Source: Rhodospirillaceae bacterium (lineage in GTDB: Bacteria > Pseudomonadota > Alphaproteobacteria > Reyranellales > Reyranellaceae). Taken from it: DNA of 64,000 nucleotides. The stretch covers positions 1 through 64,000 of the forward strand of contig WOUR01000012.1 of assembly GCA_009772935.1 (NCBI GenBank). The letters are read 5' to 3'. Positions within the stretch are counted from its first letter, which is position 1. Each line of letters begins with the position of its first letter. The notes under the pieces are model-generated. The model worked only from the letters and a program-made list of their open reading frames with translations. It was not told where the DNA came from and made no database searches. The translations under genes and the position numbers were made by a program. Of the stretch, positions 27,801 to 35,343 are shown piece after piece.

Positions 27801-27970
27801 TGGGCCGAGGCGCCGGGATAGGTCGCGGTGACGCGGACCTGTGGCGGCACGATGTCGGGGAACTGCGCCACCGGCATCGCCGTCATGGCGATGATGCCGG
27901 CGATGGTGATGACGGTCGAGATGACGAACGCCAGCCGCGGCCGGCGGATGAACAGCGACGAGATCGTCAT
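24815..27970 (-). CDS. RND multidrug efflux permease (AcrB/MexF-like, HAE1)
   Basis: A 1051-residue inner-membrane proton/drug antiporter. N-terminal TM1 (PRLAFVISTVITIAGIIAMT), a large periplasmic porter domain, the paired Asp of TM4 (GIVVDDAIVVVE), then the second half with the TM10 Lys (LAAKNAILIIEFA). Length and the proton-relay residues are those of functional hydrophobe/amphiphile exporters. The adaptor gene ends three bases upstream, so they form a two-gene operon. No outer-membrane channel gene accompanies them; a TolC/OprM-type protein encoded elsewhere would be needed. No regulator is adjacent either. Confidence 0.95.
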   Translation of the reverse strand: MTISSLFIRRPRLAFVISTVITIAGIIAMTAMPVAQFPDIVPPQVRVTATYPGASAQAVEESVAQVIEAQVNGVERMIYMKSTSGGDGSYQLTVSFEVGSDPDLNTVNVNNRVNQAIALLPPEVQRLGVTTKKQSSALLQVVAVYSPNGSRDALFLSNFTTITLLDTLRRVPGVGEASLFGALDYSMRIWLNLERMASLDITPNEVVQAVQSQNVQAAVGLVGAAPLLDDVSFQLNITTQGRLVTVEEFENIVVRAKSDGALVRVKDIARVELGAKTSDQLGRYNGQAAAGIQIYQLPGANALATAQGVRNAIKALEPRFPEDVAYNVMYDTTVFVKATIESVIHTLIEAFVLVAIVVFIFLGNLRATLIPIIAVPVALIGTFAVMLALGYSANTISLLALVLAIGIVVDDAIVVVEAVEHILEHEPELTVAEATEKAMGQVTGPIIAITLVLLSVFIPTAFIPGISGQLYAQFAVAVSVSMVISAINALSLSPALCSLILRHRKKPTGVMGWMQGRIDRTRDGYTKVVTPLARRGIVALLLVVGFAAATGGIGSMVPSGFLPDEDQGAFMAEVQLPDAASTNRTLAAVEEVEKTIANRPWKQSVFTVSGYSMIDGLALPNRALVVVELKPFDQRKDPSLSVFSALKELNVAFSQIASANVFAFNLPPIMGLGNSAGFEFVVQSLAGASPTDLAAVSRGVMISAQEVPELAGVYTTYSASTPQINLKLDRERAQALGISISDIFSAMQTALGGAYTNDFNLFGRTWQVKVQAEAADRSKVNDVFRVRVRAASGELVPLQAVANIEMVTAPSSVVRYNNLRSVVVNGAPAPGYSSGDAIAAMEKLATRTLPAGYGFEWTGTALQEKAASGQTGFILGLAVVFAYLFLVGLYESTAIPVAALLSVIVGLFGAVTALLIAGLDNNIFAQIGIVVLIALAAKNAILIIEFAMAEREKGADVVTAATTAASLRFRAVMMTSFAFILGLVPLVISSGAGAATQRAVGTAVFGGMLAASFLGIFVIPGLYVAFQRFRETVKGWMGVKPPAPTAAKSEH

Positions 27971-27973
27971 GAC

Positions 27974-29107
27974 TTACTGCTTCTGCGTCGAGGCAGAGGG
28001 TGGTGCCACGGTGGGGTTGACCGTCATGCCTGGCCGCACGCGCTGCTGGCCCTGGACGATGACCCGTTCGCCGTCCTTGAGGCCCGAGGTGATGGCGACC
28101 ATGCCGTCGCGCGAGACGCCGGTGCGGATGCGCTTCTGCTCGACCACGTTCTTGTCGTTGACGACGAACAGGTAGGCGCCGGTCTGGTCCTGGGCGATCG
28201 CCGCCTGCGGCACCGCGACCGATGTCGGAACCGTCTCGCCCTCGATGATGACGCGCAGGGTCTGGCCGTCGGTCAGCATGCCTTGCGGGTTCGGGAAGGT
28301 GGCACGCACGATCTGGCCGTCGGTCTTGGCGTCGACCGTATTGTCGATGAAGTCGATCTTGCCCACTTCCTTGTAGATCGAGCCGTCGGCAAGCCGGATG
28401 CGCACCACGATGCCGTTCGGGTCGGCGGCCTGGTCGCGACGGGCGTCGAGCAGCTCACGCTGCGTCACGGGGAAGAGCACGCGGATCGGGTTCTCGCTGA
28501 CCACGGTGGCCAGCACCCCAGAGTCGGGGCTGACGAGATTGCCCGGCGAGAAGGCGGCGCGACCGATGCGGCCGTCGATCGGCGATTTGATGTCGGTGTA
28601 GGAGAGCTGGAGCTCGGCGTCGCGGAGCTGGGCGCTGGCGTCCTCGACTTGCGCCTTGGCCTGGAGCTGCTCGGAGAGCCGCTGGTCGTAGGTGACCTGG
28701 GTGCCGGTATTGGTGCGCAGCAGCTCGGCGGCGCGCTTCAGCTGAAGCTCCGCGTTCGCCAGCGCCGCGCGCGCGGCATCGAGCTGGGCCTTCTTCTGAT
28801 CGACCGCCGCCTGGTAGGTCTCGGGCTCGATGGTGAAGACGACCTGGTCCTTCTTGACCTGGTCGCCGTCGGCGAACTTGCGCGGGCCCAGGAAGCCCTT
28901 CACGCGTGCCCGCAGCTCGACCTTGTCGACCGCGGCGGCTCGGCCGATGAACTCGGCCTGGTCGGCGATCGGCTTCATCTCGGCCGCTTGGACGAGCACG
29001 GCGGGCGGCGGAGCGCCCGGCTGCTGTGCGAGGACCGGCGCCGCGCCGCAGGCAGCCCAAAGCGCCGCAGCGACGAGCATCGATGCCGTCGAACGTCGGT
29101 TTTTCAT
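27974..29107 (-). CDS. RND efflux periplasmic adaptor (membrane fusion protein)
   Basis: 377 residues from ATG 29107, preceded by ggggaaccggg. The signal peptide (MKNRRSTASMLVAAALWAAC...VLAQ) may be lipid-modified or Sec-type; the Cys at about residue 20 is not in a perfect lipobox. Mature protein: lipoyl half-motifs (RARVKGFLGPRKFADGDQVK and TDIKSPIDGRIGRAAFSPG), a coiled-coil hairpin between them (about 95-160, Ala/Gln/Leu-rich), then beta-barrel and membrane-proximal domains. It bridges the RND permease to an outer-membrane channel. The 117 bp upstream region is a divergent promoter shared with the Kazal-domain gene. Confidence 0.92.
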   Translation of the reverse strand: MKNRRSTASMLVAAALWAACGAAPVLAQQPGAPPPAVLVQAAEMKPIADQAEFIGRAAAVDKVELRARVKGFLGPRKFADGDQVKKDQVVFTIEPETYQAAVDQKKAQLDAARAALANAELQLKRAAELLRTNTGTQVTYDQRLSEQLQAKAQVEDASAQLRDAELQLSYTDIKSPIDGRIGRAAFSPGNLVSPDSGVLATVVSENPIRVLFPVTQRELLDARRDQAADPNGIVVRIRLADGSIYKEVGKIDFIDNTVDAKTDGQIVRATFPNPQGMLTDGQTLRVIIEGETVPTSVAVPQAAIAQDQTGAYLFVVNDKNVVEQKRIRTGVSRDGMVAITSGLKDGERVIVQGQQRVRPGMTVNPTVAPPSASTQKQ

Positions 29108-29224
29108 CCCGGTTCCCCACTCAAAACTGACGCCGGGACAGTGCCTTAATTCGCCCAAATGGTCACGGCAATTCAGGTCGAGATGGGCCTTGCAACGCAG
29201 CGTATGATCGGGGAGGAGTCGGGA

Positions 29225-30688
29225 ATGGCGGCATGGCGGAGGTTGGTTATCGTTATCGCGACGGCGTGTGCCGTCGCGTCGTTCAACGCTGCCGCACAGA
29301 CGCCCCCGCAGACGCCTGCACAATCGTCAGGTCAGGCGTCCGGCCAGCTTCAGCGCAGTTCCTTCACCAACCCTGCCGAGTACGACAGCTACATGGCGGC
29401 GCTGAACACCAAGGATCCGGCGCGGCGGGCGCAGGCCATGGAGGTATTCATCGCCTGGTATCCGGGAAGCGTCCTGCGGCTCGACGCCCATGAGCAGGCG
29501 ATCTCGGCCTGGCAGGCGGCCAACCAGCCGGCCAAGGCCGACTTCCTCGTCGCCCGCCTGCTGCAGGTCGATCCCGACAATGTGCGCGCCCTCGCCAACC
29601 GGGCCTATGTCGGACGCCTCAAGGCCTCGGGCGGCGACGCCGCGGCGCTGGCCGCGGCCGTTGCGGCTTCCGGGCGTGGCCTTGCCGTAATGCCCAGGTG
29701 GCAGAAGCCCGCGCTGCTCGACGATGCCGGCTTCGCCCAGCTCAAGGAGCAGATGGCGGGCATCTTCAACGGCGTGCTGGGCTTCGCGGCGCTGCAGGAG
29801 AAGGACTATGACAAGGCACGCGAATACTATCGCGTCGCCGTGGCGGCCGACCCGGCCAACCTGCAGGACGTCTATCAGTATTCGGTGGCGCAGCTCGAAG
29901 GATCGCCGGTCGACGCGCTGGGCTTCTGGTACGGCGCCCGCGCCATCGCCATCGCCCGGGCGGCGAAGAACGACTCCGCCGCGCAGGACATCGATCGCTA
30001 CCTCCGCTCGCGCTACGGCGTCTATCGTGGCAGCGAGGAAGGATGGGACGCGATCGTGACGCGCGTCGCCAACGAGAGCGCGCCGCCCGCCAACTTCAGG
30101 AAATCGATCCCGCGCAACATGACGCCGCCGGAGCGGGCGCTGGAGCTCCTGGAGGACAACGAGCCGGCCAAGCTGACGCCGGCGCAGTGGGTGCTGGTGC
30201 TGCGCCATCGCGATGTCAGTCCGGCCAACAAGCGGGCGGCCGAGGCGGTGTGGAAGGCGATCGGCGACAGGCAGCAGGGTGGCCAGCGGCTGAAGCTGCC
30301 GCTGAAGGTGGTCAGCGCCACGCCCGAGCGCATCGAGGGTGCGATCACCGACGACGCGCAGGCTCGCAACCTCGTCGAACTCGAGGTGACGATGACTAGA
30401 CCCCTCAGCCCGCTGCCCGCGGTGGGGTCGAACATCTTCATGTTCGGAACGTTGGGCGAGTACCGGACCCAGCCGTTCCTGTTCCGCCTGACCCGCGCCG
30501 AGCTGGCACCGGAATCCTTGCCGGTGGCCGGTGGTCCCTGCGCCGATCCGCGGCCGAAGATGTGCACCAAGGATTATCGTCCCGCCTGCGGCCAGCTGCG
30601 CGACGGCACGCGCAAGACCTACGGCAACGCCTGTACGGCCTGCAGCGATCCCCAGGTCGTGACCCAGGGCGCCGGCGCCTGCCCCTGA
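29225..30688 (+). CDS. exported protein with C-terminal Kazal-type domain
   Basis: 487 residues from ATG 29225. A Sec signal peptide (RRLVIVIATACAVASF, cleavage near NAAAQ) is followed by a Gln/Pro/Ser linker and a helical, TPR-like region of about 350 residues (AYVGRLKASGGDAAALAAAV..., EKDYDKAREYYRVAVAADPANLQ), a beta-rich stretch, and a final 50-residue cysteine-rich domain. That domain holds six Cys with the spacing and YGNACTAC core of Kazal serine-protease inhibitors. Kazal domains in Gram-negative exported proteins are infrequent. It may inhibit a periplasmic or host protease, but no target is evident. A strong hairpin follows the gene. Confidence 0.72.
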   Translation: MAAWRRLVIVIATACAVASFNAAAQTPPQTPAQSSGQASGQLQRSSFTNPAEYDSYMAALNTKDPARRAQAMEVFIAWYPGSVLRLDAHEQAISAWQAANQPAKADFLVARLLQVDPDNVRALANRAYVGRLKASGGDAAALAAAVAASGRGLAVMPRWQKPALLDDAGFAQLKEQMAGIFNGVLGFAALQEKDYDKAREYYRVAVAADPANLQDVYQYSVAQLEGSPVDALGFWYGARAIAIARAAKNDSAAQDIDRYLRSRYGVYRGSEEGWDAIVTRVANESAPPANFRKSIPRNMTPPERALELLEDNEPAKLTPAQWVLVLRHRDVSPANKRAAEAVWKAIGDRQQGGQRLKLPLKVVSATPERIEGAITDDAQARNLVELEVTMTRPLSPLPAVGSNIFMFGTLGEYRTQPFLFRLTRAELAPESLPVAGGPCADPRPKMCTKDYRPACGQLRDGTRKTYGNACTACSDPQVVTQGAGACP

Positions 30689-30710
30689 GGCTGGTCCGGG
30701 TCGGACCGTT

Positions 30711-30741
30711 CTTCCCCTTTGCGGGCTCCGCAAAGGGGAAG
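30711..30741. terminator. strong hairpin between convergent genes
   Basis: A perfect 14 bp stem: CTTCCCCTTTGCGG, loop GCT, CCGCAAAGGGGAAG. It lies 22 bases after the Kazal-protein stop and 33 bases before the end of the convergent UspA gene. The arms are symmetric, so it could terminate both transcripts, although the plus strand lacks a clear T-tract. Confidence 0.7.
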
Positions 30742-30755
30742 TGCCCTCGTCTTAT

Positions 30756-30774
30756 GGCCGAGCTTTGCTCGGCC
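30756..30774. terminator. second small hairpin at the UspA 3' end
   Basis: GGCCGAGC, loop TTT, GCTCGGCC make an 8 bp perfect stem touching the TAG stop of the universal stress gene. There is no clear U-run on the minus strand. With the larger neighbouring hairpin it makes a two-hairpin termination zone. Confidence 0.45.
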
Positions 30775-31604
30775 TAGTGCGCCAGCAGCAGCGGCACGCG
30801 GCAGGACGAGATCACCTTGCCGGTGGCGCCGCCCAGGCCGAGGAAGCTCATCACCTGGCCGCGGCCATAGGCGCCCATCACCAGCAGGTCGGCGCCCTTG
30901 CCGTGCGTGTAGTCGAGCAGGGCGCGTCCGCGCGCGCGGCCCGACACGGCGCCGGGATCGATCGCGTCGATGGTGGTCTTGAGGCCGTGCCGGCCGAGAT
31001 TGCGCGCGAGATACGAGGCGCCGACATCGTCTGCCTTGGAACCGACGACCAGGATCGTGATGGTGCTCGCCTTTGCGAGGAACGGCAGGGAATATTCGAC
31101 GGCGCGGGCGGCCTGGAAGCTGCCGTTCCAGGCGACGATGACGGAGCCGAAGCCGCCGCTGCCGGCGTTCGGCGGCGCGATCATGACCGGGCGGGCGCAT
31201 TCGTGGATGGCGGCTTCGACGGTGGCGGGCGCCACGTTCTCCGGATCGGAGCCCGGGCGACCGAGCACCAGCAGGTCCGAGCAACGGCCCATGGCGACCA
31301 GTGTGTCGAGCGTCGCCGTTTCGGCGGCGGTGTAGGTCGAGCCGGCGTTGCTGGCGAGCACCTCCTTGTAGGCGCGGTCCGATTCCTTGGCACGCTCCTC
31401 GAGGCGCTCGTCGTCGAGGTTCATGATCAGCGGCATCGCCTCGCCGCTCATGGCGAGCCCGCCGACGGCGCCGCCGGCCGGACCGACCGGCAGGTGCAGC
31501 GCATCCACGGTGGCGTCGAAAATGCCGGCGACGCGGGCGGCCAGCCGGAACGACATTGCGGCGTCGGGACCGCCTTCGGACACGGCCAGAATCGACTTCA
31601 ACAT
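30774..31604 (-). CDS. tandem universal stress protein (UspA family)
   Basis: 276 residues with two Usp domains. Domain 1 (1 to about 145) starts MLKSILAVSEGG and ends LLVLGRPGSDPENVAPATVE; domain 2 (about 150-276) runs SVIVAWNGSFQAARAVEY to VMGAYGRGQVMSFLGLG followed by a C-terminal strand. The second domain keeps an ATP-binding GxxG...G-type motif (GAYGRGQ...GGATGK), the first is looser. Such tandem Usp proteins occur widely in alphaproteobacteria and respond to stress or energy limitation. The gene is monocistronic, with its own 84 bp leader and hairpins at the end. Confidence 0.88.
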   Translation of the reverse strand: MLKSILAVSEGGPDAAMSFRLAARVAGIFDATVDALHLPVGPAGGAVGGLAMSGEAMPLIMNLDDERLEERAKESDRAYKEVLASNAGSTYTAAETATLDTLVAMGRCSDLLVLGRPGSDPENVAPATVEAAIHECARPVMIAPPNAGSGGFGSVIVAWNGSFQAARAVEYSLPFLAKASTITILVVGSKADDVGASYLARNLGRHGLKTTIDAIDPGAVSGRARGRALLDYTHGKGADLLVMGAYGRGQVMSFLGLGGATGKVISSCRVPLLLAH

Positions 31605-31688
31605 GGATACTCCCCCAGGGATTCTTCAGGACGCGCGATTAAGAAGCGACGGCGCTCCCGGTGCAAGCCAAGTCTTTCGGTCGGCGGC

Positions 31689-32135
31689 TCAGCGTCGTGC
31701 CGATTGTGCGAGAGCGGTCATCAGCTCCGCGACGCCGCCCAGCTCCTGGCCGGCATTGCGGGCGCCCCGCAGAACCTCGTCGATCGAGCGGCCATTAGCC
31801 AGCGACGCGGCGCCCCAGAGCAGCGCGGAACGCATACCGCTCTTGCAGAAGGCGACGATCCGGCCGTCGTCTCCGGCAAGAAGGTCGGCGAAGGCACGCA
31901 CCTGGTCGACCGTCGCGCGGGGGCCGGAGAAGGGCAGGTCGAGGAATTTCAGTCCGGCTGACTCGGCAGCCGCCCGCAGGTCCGCCGTCTTCGGCTGGCC
32001 GAAAAAGGCCTCACCGTCCGGCCGGTTGTTCACGACGGTGGTTATGCCCGCAGCGGCGACTTCCTTCATGTCGCCCGGATCGAGCTGACCGGAGACGGAG
32101 ACGCGATCGTCGACCGGCAACAGCGAAAGACTCAC
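31689..32135 (-). CDS. DUF442 / TIGR01244-type phosphatase-like protein
   Basis: 148 residues from GTG 32135, whose GTGA overlaps the stop of the VUT transporter gene. It has the dual-specificity phosphatase-like fold of the beta-lactamase-hydrolase-like family: GITTVVNNRPDGEAF near 30-44 and a C-x5-R loop (FCKSGMRSALLW, about 96-107) with Cys and Arg retained. It lacks any fused lactamase domain. Family members have been linked to sulfide oxidation when fused to persulfide dioxygenase; no sulfur genes are visible here. Probably a small cytosolic phosphatase or sulfurtransferase. Confidence 0.8.
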   Translation of the reverse strand: MSLSLLPVDDRVSVSGQLDPGDMKEVAAAGITTVVNNRPDGEAFFGQPKTADLRAAAESAGLKFLDLPFSGPRATVDQVRAFADLLAGDDGRIVAFCKSGMRSALLWGAASLANGRSIDEVLRGARNAGQELGGVAELMTALAQSARR

Positions 32136-32698
32136 GTCGACAGCTCCCGTTTGCGGATCCAATGGATGAAGGGAAGGGCCAGCAGGACCATCCAGAGCTT
32201 GCCCAGGATCTGGCCGGCCAGATAGTCGAGGCTGCCGAAGGCCAGCCACAGGAAGAGGACGCTGTCGGCGATCAGCCCGACGACGCTGCTGGCCAGCACG
32301 GCGAGCACGAGGCCGCGCGACTGCAGCGGCGTATAGACCGCGAAGTCGGCGAGTTCGGACAGCAGGAAGGCCGTCGCCGAGGCGACGAGCAACTGCGTCG
32401 GCGCGACGGCTCCCGAGAGGGCGGCGCCCGCCACGATGGCGCCGACGGCGACGCCGCGGCCGAGCCGTCGCTGCACGAGGTCGCGCAGGACCAGGGCCAG
32501 CCCGATCATCAGGACGCCCGAGGGCGCCATCAGGGGCTTGCCGCCCGGACCCCACGGCCAGACCGGCACCAGGCACGGTCCGTGCGGCACGCAGACGGCG
32601 CCGACATTGCCGATCATCCAGTTGGCGAGCGGGATGCAGGCGATGAAGCCCAGGAAACAGATCAGGCCCGCCAGCTTGGCCTGCTTGGTCGAATTCAT
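32132..32698 (-). CDS. VUT family transporter (queuosine-precursor type)
   Basis: 188 residues with about five membrane spans: LICFLGFIACIPLANWMIG, the SGVLMIGLALVLRDLVQRRLG segment (which has the VUT-typical RD pair), GVAVGAIVAGAALSG, LVLAVLASSVVGLIADSVLF and LGKLWMVLLALPFIHWI. VUT/YhhQ-type proteins import queuosine precursors (preQ0/preQ1). The queC gene of the same pathway lies 0.6 kb away, supporting but not proving this role. It is coupled by a four-base overlap to the DUF442 gene. The assignment to vitamin or nucleobase substrate is family-level knowledge. Confidence 0.72.
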   Translation of the reverse strand: MNSTKQAKLAGLICFLGFIACIPLANWMIGNVGAVCVPHGPCLVPVWPWGPGGKPLMAPSGVLMIGLALVLRDLVQRRLGRGVAVGAIVAGAALSGAVAPTQLLVASATAFLLSELADFAVYTPLQSRGLVLAVLASSVVGLIADSVLFLWLAFGSLDYLAGQILGKLWMVLLALPFIHWIRKRELST

Positions 32699-32782
32699 GC
32701 CCGCGCTCCTAGCAGGTCCGAAGCCGCGCCGGAACCCGGGCGGGGATGGTTGCGTTCAGATGCATACAATTCAGGAGATTTC

Positions 32783-33301
32783 ATGCAGCCCATCGCCCGT
32801 CGTTCGGTCCTGTTCGGCGTCGCCGCCCTGCCGATCCTTCCCGCCACCGCTGCGTTCGCGGTCAACGCCCTGCCGGATGCCCGCTTCGTGGGCTTTGCCC
32901 AGGAATTCAACGACTTCGAGATCGCCTCGGGCCGGCTGGCCCTTGCCAAGTCGACGAACGAGAACGTGCGTGGCTTCGCGGCCCGCATGGTGGCCGACCA
33001 GACCGAGGCGGCGCAGTACCTGAGCAAGGCGCGGCAGGAAGCGGGTGTCTCCTACGCGCCCGATCCCAGCAACGCGCCGGGCTGGACGGCCACGCTGCAG
33101 CGGCTGCGGGTGCTGGAAGGCGTGGAATTCGATACTGCCTATGCCAACGCCCAGCTGGCCGCGCACATCGATGCCAATGCGCAATACGGCGCCTACTCGC
33201 AGGACGGCGGCAACGGTGCGCTGCGCCGTTACGCCCAGGGTCAACTCCCCAAGGTCCAGCAGAACCTGACAGGCGCGCGGCAGCTCGCGGGCGGCCGTTA
33301 G
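32783..33301 (+). CDS. DUF4142 family exported protein
   Basis: 172 residues from ATG 32783 (ribosome site tcaggag). The twin-arginine-like start MQPIARRSVLFGVAALPILP and AAFA site suggest export. The mature part is a four-helix DUF4142 domain (FVGFAQEFNDFEIASGRLAL, FAARMVADQTEAAQYL), ferritin-like in layout, usually found in periplasmic or outer-membrane proteins of unknown role. It is divergent from the VUT gene (84 bp spacer) and convergent with queC, whose stop is three bases away. Confidence 0.8.
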   Translation: MQPIARRSVLFGVAALPILPATAAFAVNALPDARFVGFAQEFNDFEIASGRLALAKSTNENVRGFAARMVADQTEAAQYLSKARQEAGVSYAPDPSNAPGWTATLQRLRVLEGVEFDTAYANAQLAAHIDANAQYGAYSQDGGNGALRRYAQGQLPKVQQNLTGARQLAGGR

Positions 33302-33304
33302 GCC

Positions 33305-34018
33305 CTACAGCGAGGGCCTGCCCTCGCGCCACGCGATGAAGCCCCGCTTGCGCAAGGCACAGGCGGGGCATTCGCCGCATCCATACCCCCAGTTGCTCCG
33401 CGTGCCCCGCACGCTGTCGTAGCAGGTGTGGGTGTGCTCCAGGATCAGATCGACCAGCGGCGGTCCGCCCAATTCGTTGGCAAGGCCCCAGGTCTCGGCC
33501 TTGTCGAGCCACATCAGCGGCGTGTGGAGCACGAAGGCGCGGTCCATGCCGAGATTGAGCGTCACCTGCAGCGCTTTGATCGTGTTGTCGCGACAGTCGG
33601 GATATCCCGAGAAATCCGTCTCGCACATGCCGCCCACCAGATTGCGGATGTTGCGCCTCCAGGCCACCGCCGCGGCGAACGTGAAGAACAGGAGATTGCG
33701 GCCGGGCACGAAGCTGTTGGGCAGCCCGTCCTTCTCCATTGCAAAGGCGACGTCGCGCGTCAGCGACGTGTCACTGATTTGTCCCAGCACGCCCATGTCG
33801 ATGAAGTGGTCTTCGCCCAGCCGCTCCGCCCAGTGCGGAAACGCCTGCCGGATCTGGTCGAGGACGACGAGCCGTTGATCCAGCTCGATCCGGTGGCGCT
33901 GGCGATAGTCGAAAGCGACCGTCTCGACATGCGCAAATCGCTCTAGCGCCCAGGCCAGACACGTGGTGGAGTCCTGTCCACCGGAGAAGAGGACGAGGGC
34001 AGATCGGGCATCGTTCAT
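33305..34018 (-). CDS. queC: 7-cyano-7-deazaguanine (preQ0) synthase
   Basis: 237 residues from ATG 34018; a TTG at 34039 is an alternative with a very close purine-rich site. It converts 7-carboxy-7-deazaguanine to preQ0 with ATP and ammonia, in queuosine synthesis. The PP-loop [14 protein letters not shown] sits at the N-terminus and the zinc-binding C-x2-C-x2-C cluster ([14 protein letters not shown]) at the C-terminus, with a fourth Cys upstream in TCYDSV. Length fits the family. It stands alone, back-to-back with a CBS-domain gene; queD/queE/queF are not in the window. Confidence 0.93.
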   Translation of the reverse strand: MNDARSALVLFSGGQDSTTCLAWALERFAHVETVAFDYRQRHRIELDQRLVVLDQIRQAFPHWAERLGEDHFIDMGVLGQISDTSLTRDVAFAMEKDGLPNSFVPGRNLLFFTFAAAVAWRRNIRNLVGGMCETDFSGYPDCRDNTIKALQVTLNLGMDRAFVLHTPLMWLDKAETWGLANELGGPPLVDLILEHTHTCYDSVRGTRSNWGYGCGECPACALRKRGFIAWREGRPSL

Positions 34019-34099
34019 GAGGGGCTTTATCGCCCGCAACCTCCCTCCGCGCTACAGTGTTGGCGTTCGCAGACCCATCCACCACAGTGGGAGGAACCC

Positions 34100-34531
34100 A
34101 TGTTCGTCTCCGATATCCTGTCGCGTAAGGGCGGTCTCGTTCACACGGTCACGCCGGGCACGTCGGTTGGCCAGATATCCCAGCAACTCAGCACGCGTCA
34201 CATCGGCTCGGTGCTGATTCTCGATCCCGACGATTCGGTCGCCGGCATCGTTTCCGAACGCGACCTCGTGCACGCCTTCGCCCGGCACGGCGCCGCCGCC
34301 CTCGCGCTCGAGGCACGCACCATCATGACCCGCGATGTCGTGACCTGCGATCCCGACGATTCGATCGAGCATGTCATGCAGCTCATGACGCGCGGTCGCT
34401 TCCGTCACCTGCCGGTGGTGCGTCACGGCGAACTGCTGGGCCTCGTGTCGATCGGCGACGTCGTCAAGGCGCGTCTCGAGGAAGCCCAGTACGAAACCGA
34501 GGCGCTGCGGGCCTACATCGTTGCCGGCTGA
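34100..34531 (+). CDS. CBS-domain pair protein
   Basis: 143 residues consisting of two CBS motifs (about 1-65 and 72-135): VTPGTSVGQISQQLSTRHIGSVLI...VAGIVSERDLV and IMTRDVVTCDPDDSIEHVM...HLPVVRHGELLGLVSIGDVV, each ending in the usual I-x-x-x-D-[LV]V strand. Stand-alone CBS pairs bind adenine nucleotides and regulate other proteins. A good ribosome site (gtgggaggaa) precedes ATG 34100. The target is unknown. It shares an 81 bp divergent region with queC. Confidence 0.9.
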   Translation: MFVSDILSRKGGLVHTVTPGTSVGQISQQLSTRHIGSVLILDPDDSVAGIVSERDLVHAFARHGAAALALEARTIMTRDVVTCDPDDSIEHVMQLMTRGRFRHLPVVRHGELLGLVSIGDVVKARLEEAQYETEALRAYIVAG

Positions 34532-34596
34532 CGGCTGCGCTTAAGTTCGGACACGATCTCCGCTAGGGTCCCGGCCGGACCCTGGGCGGAGAAGGC

Positions 34597-35343
34597 ATGT
34601 CATTACCCCTGCAAGGCAAGGTCGCGCTGGTGACGGGCGCGGGCAAGAACATCGGCCGCACCATTGCGCTGACCCTGGCGCGAGATGGCGCGGCGATCGT
34701 GGTCAACGGGCGGTCGGACAAGGCCGCGGTCGATGCCGTCGTCGGCGAGATCGAGGCGGCGGGCGGCAGGGCGATGGCGGCGATGGGCGACGTCTCCGAT
34801 CCGGCGGTGCCGCCGCGCCTCGCGCGGGAAGCGGCGGCGACGTTCGGCGGCGTCGACATCCTCGTCAGCAACGCCGGCCTGCGCCGCCAGACCTCCTTCC
34901 TCGAGATGTCGTTCGAGGAGTGGCGCGAGATCATGTCGGTCGCGCTCGACGGCGCCTTCCTGCTGGGCAAGGCGATCGTGCCCCAGATGGTGGCGCGCGG
35001 CGGCGGCGCCTTCGTGGCGCTGTCGGGCATCTCCACCCATGTCGGCACGCCCAACCGCTGTCACGTGTCGGCCTCGAAGTCCGGCCTCGAAGGGTTGATG
35101 CGGGCGCTGGCGGTCGAGCTGGCGCCGCACAAGATCACCTGCAACGCGCTGGCGCCGGGGGCGATCGACACGACGCGCGGCGCGGCGGCGGGCGCGCGTC
35201 CGGCGGTGAACCGTCCGATCCCGCTGAAGCGCTTCGGCACGGTCGAGGAGATCGCGGCGATGGTGCGCCTGCTGGTCGGGCCGGAAGGCACCTTCATCAC
35301 CGGCCAGACGATCCATGTGAACGGCGGCGAGTTCCTGACATGA
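34597..35343 (+). CDS. SDR-fold protein with degenerate catalytic residues
   Basis: 248 residues with a classical SDR Rossmann fold: TGAGKNIG cofactor loop at 14-21, GDVSDPAV, and SNAGLRR. The usual Y-x3-K is absent. The aligned segment reads CHVSASK, with Val at the tyrosine position and only the lysine kept. The Ser 13 residues upstream is Gly (LSGIS), and the helix-4 Asn is Ala (VALDGAF). Thus three of four tetrad residues are missing although the C-terminal PGAIDTTRG and final NGGEFLT look normal. It may bind NAD(P) without ordinary oxidoreductase activity. Its end overlaps the P1 peptidase start (ATGA). Confidence 0.82.
   Translation: MSLPLQGKVALVTGAGKNIGRTIALTLARDGAAIVVNGRSDKAAVDAVVGEIEAAGGRAMAAMGDVSDPAVPPRLAREAAATFGGVDILVSNAGLRRQTSFLEMSFEEWREIMSVALDGAFLLGKAIVPQMVARGGGAFVALSGISTHVGTPNRCHVSASKSGLEGLMRALAVELAPHKITCNALAPGAIDTTRGAAAGARPAVNRPIPLKRFGTVEEIAAMVRLLVGPEGTFITGQTIHVNGGEFLT

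Noticed and set aside
26246-29149. 967-residue plus-strand frame opposite the RND genes
   Set aside because: Asp/His/Arg-rich antisense frame; RND and adaptor motifs are on the minus strand.
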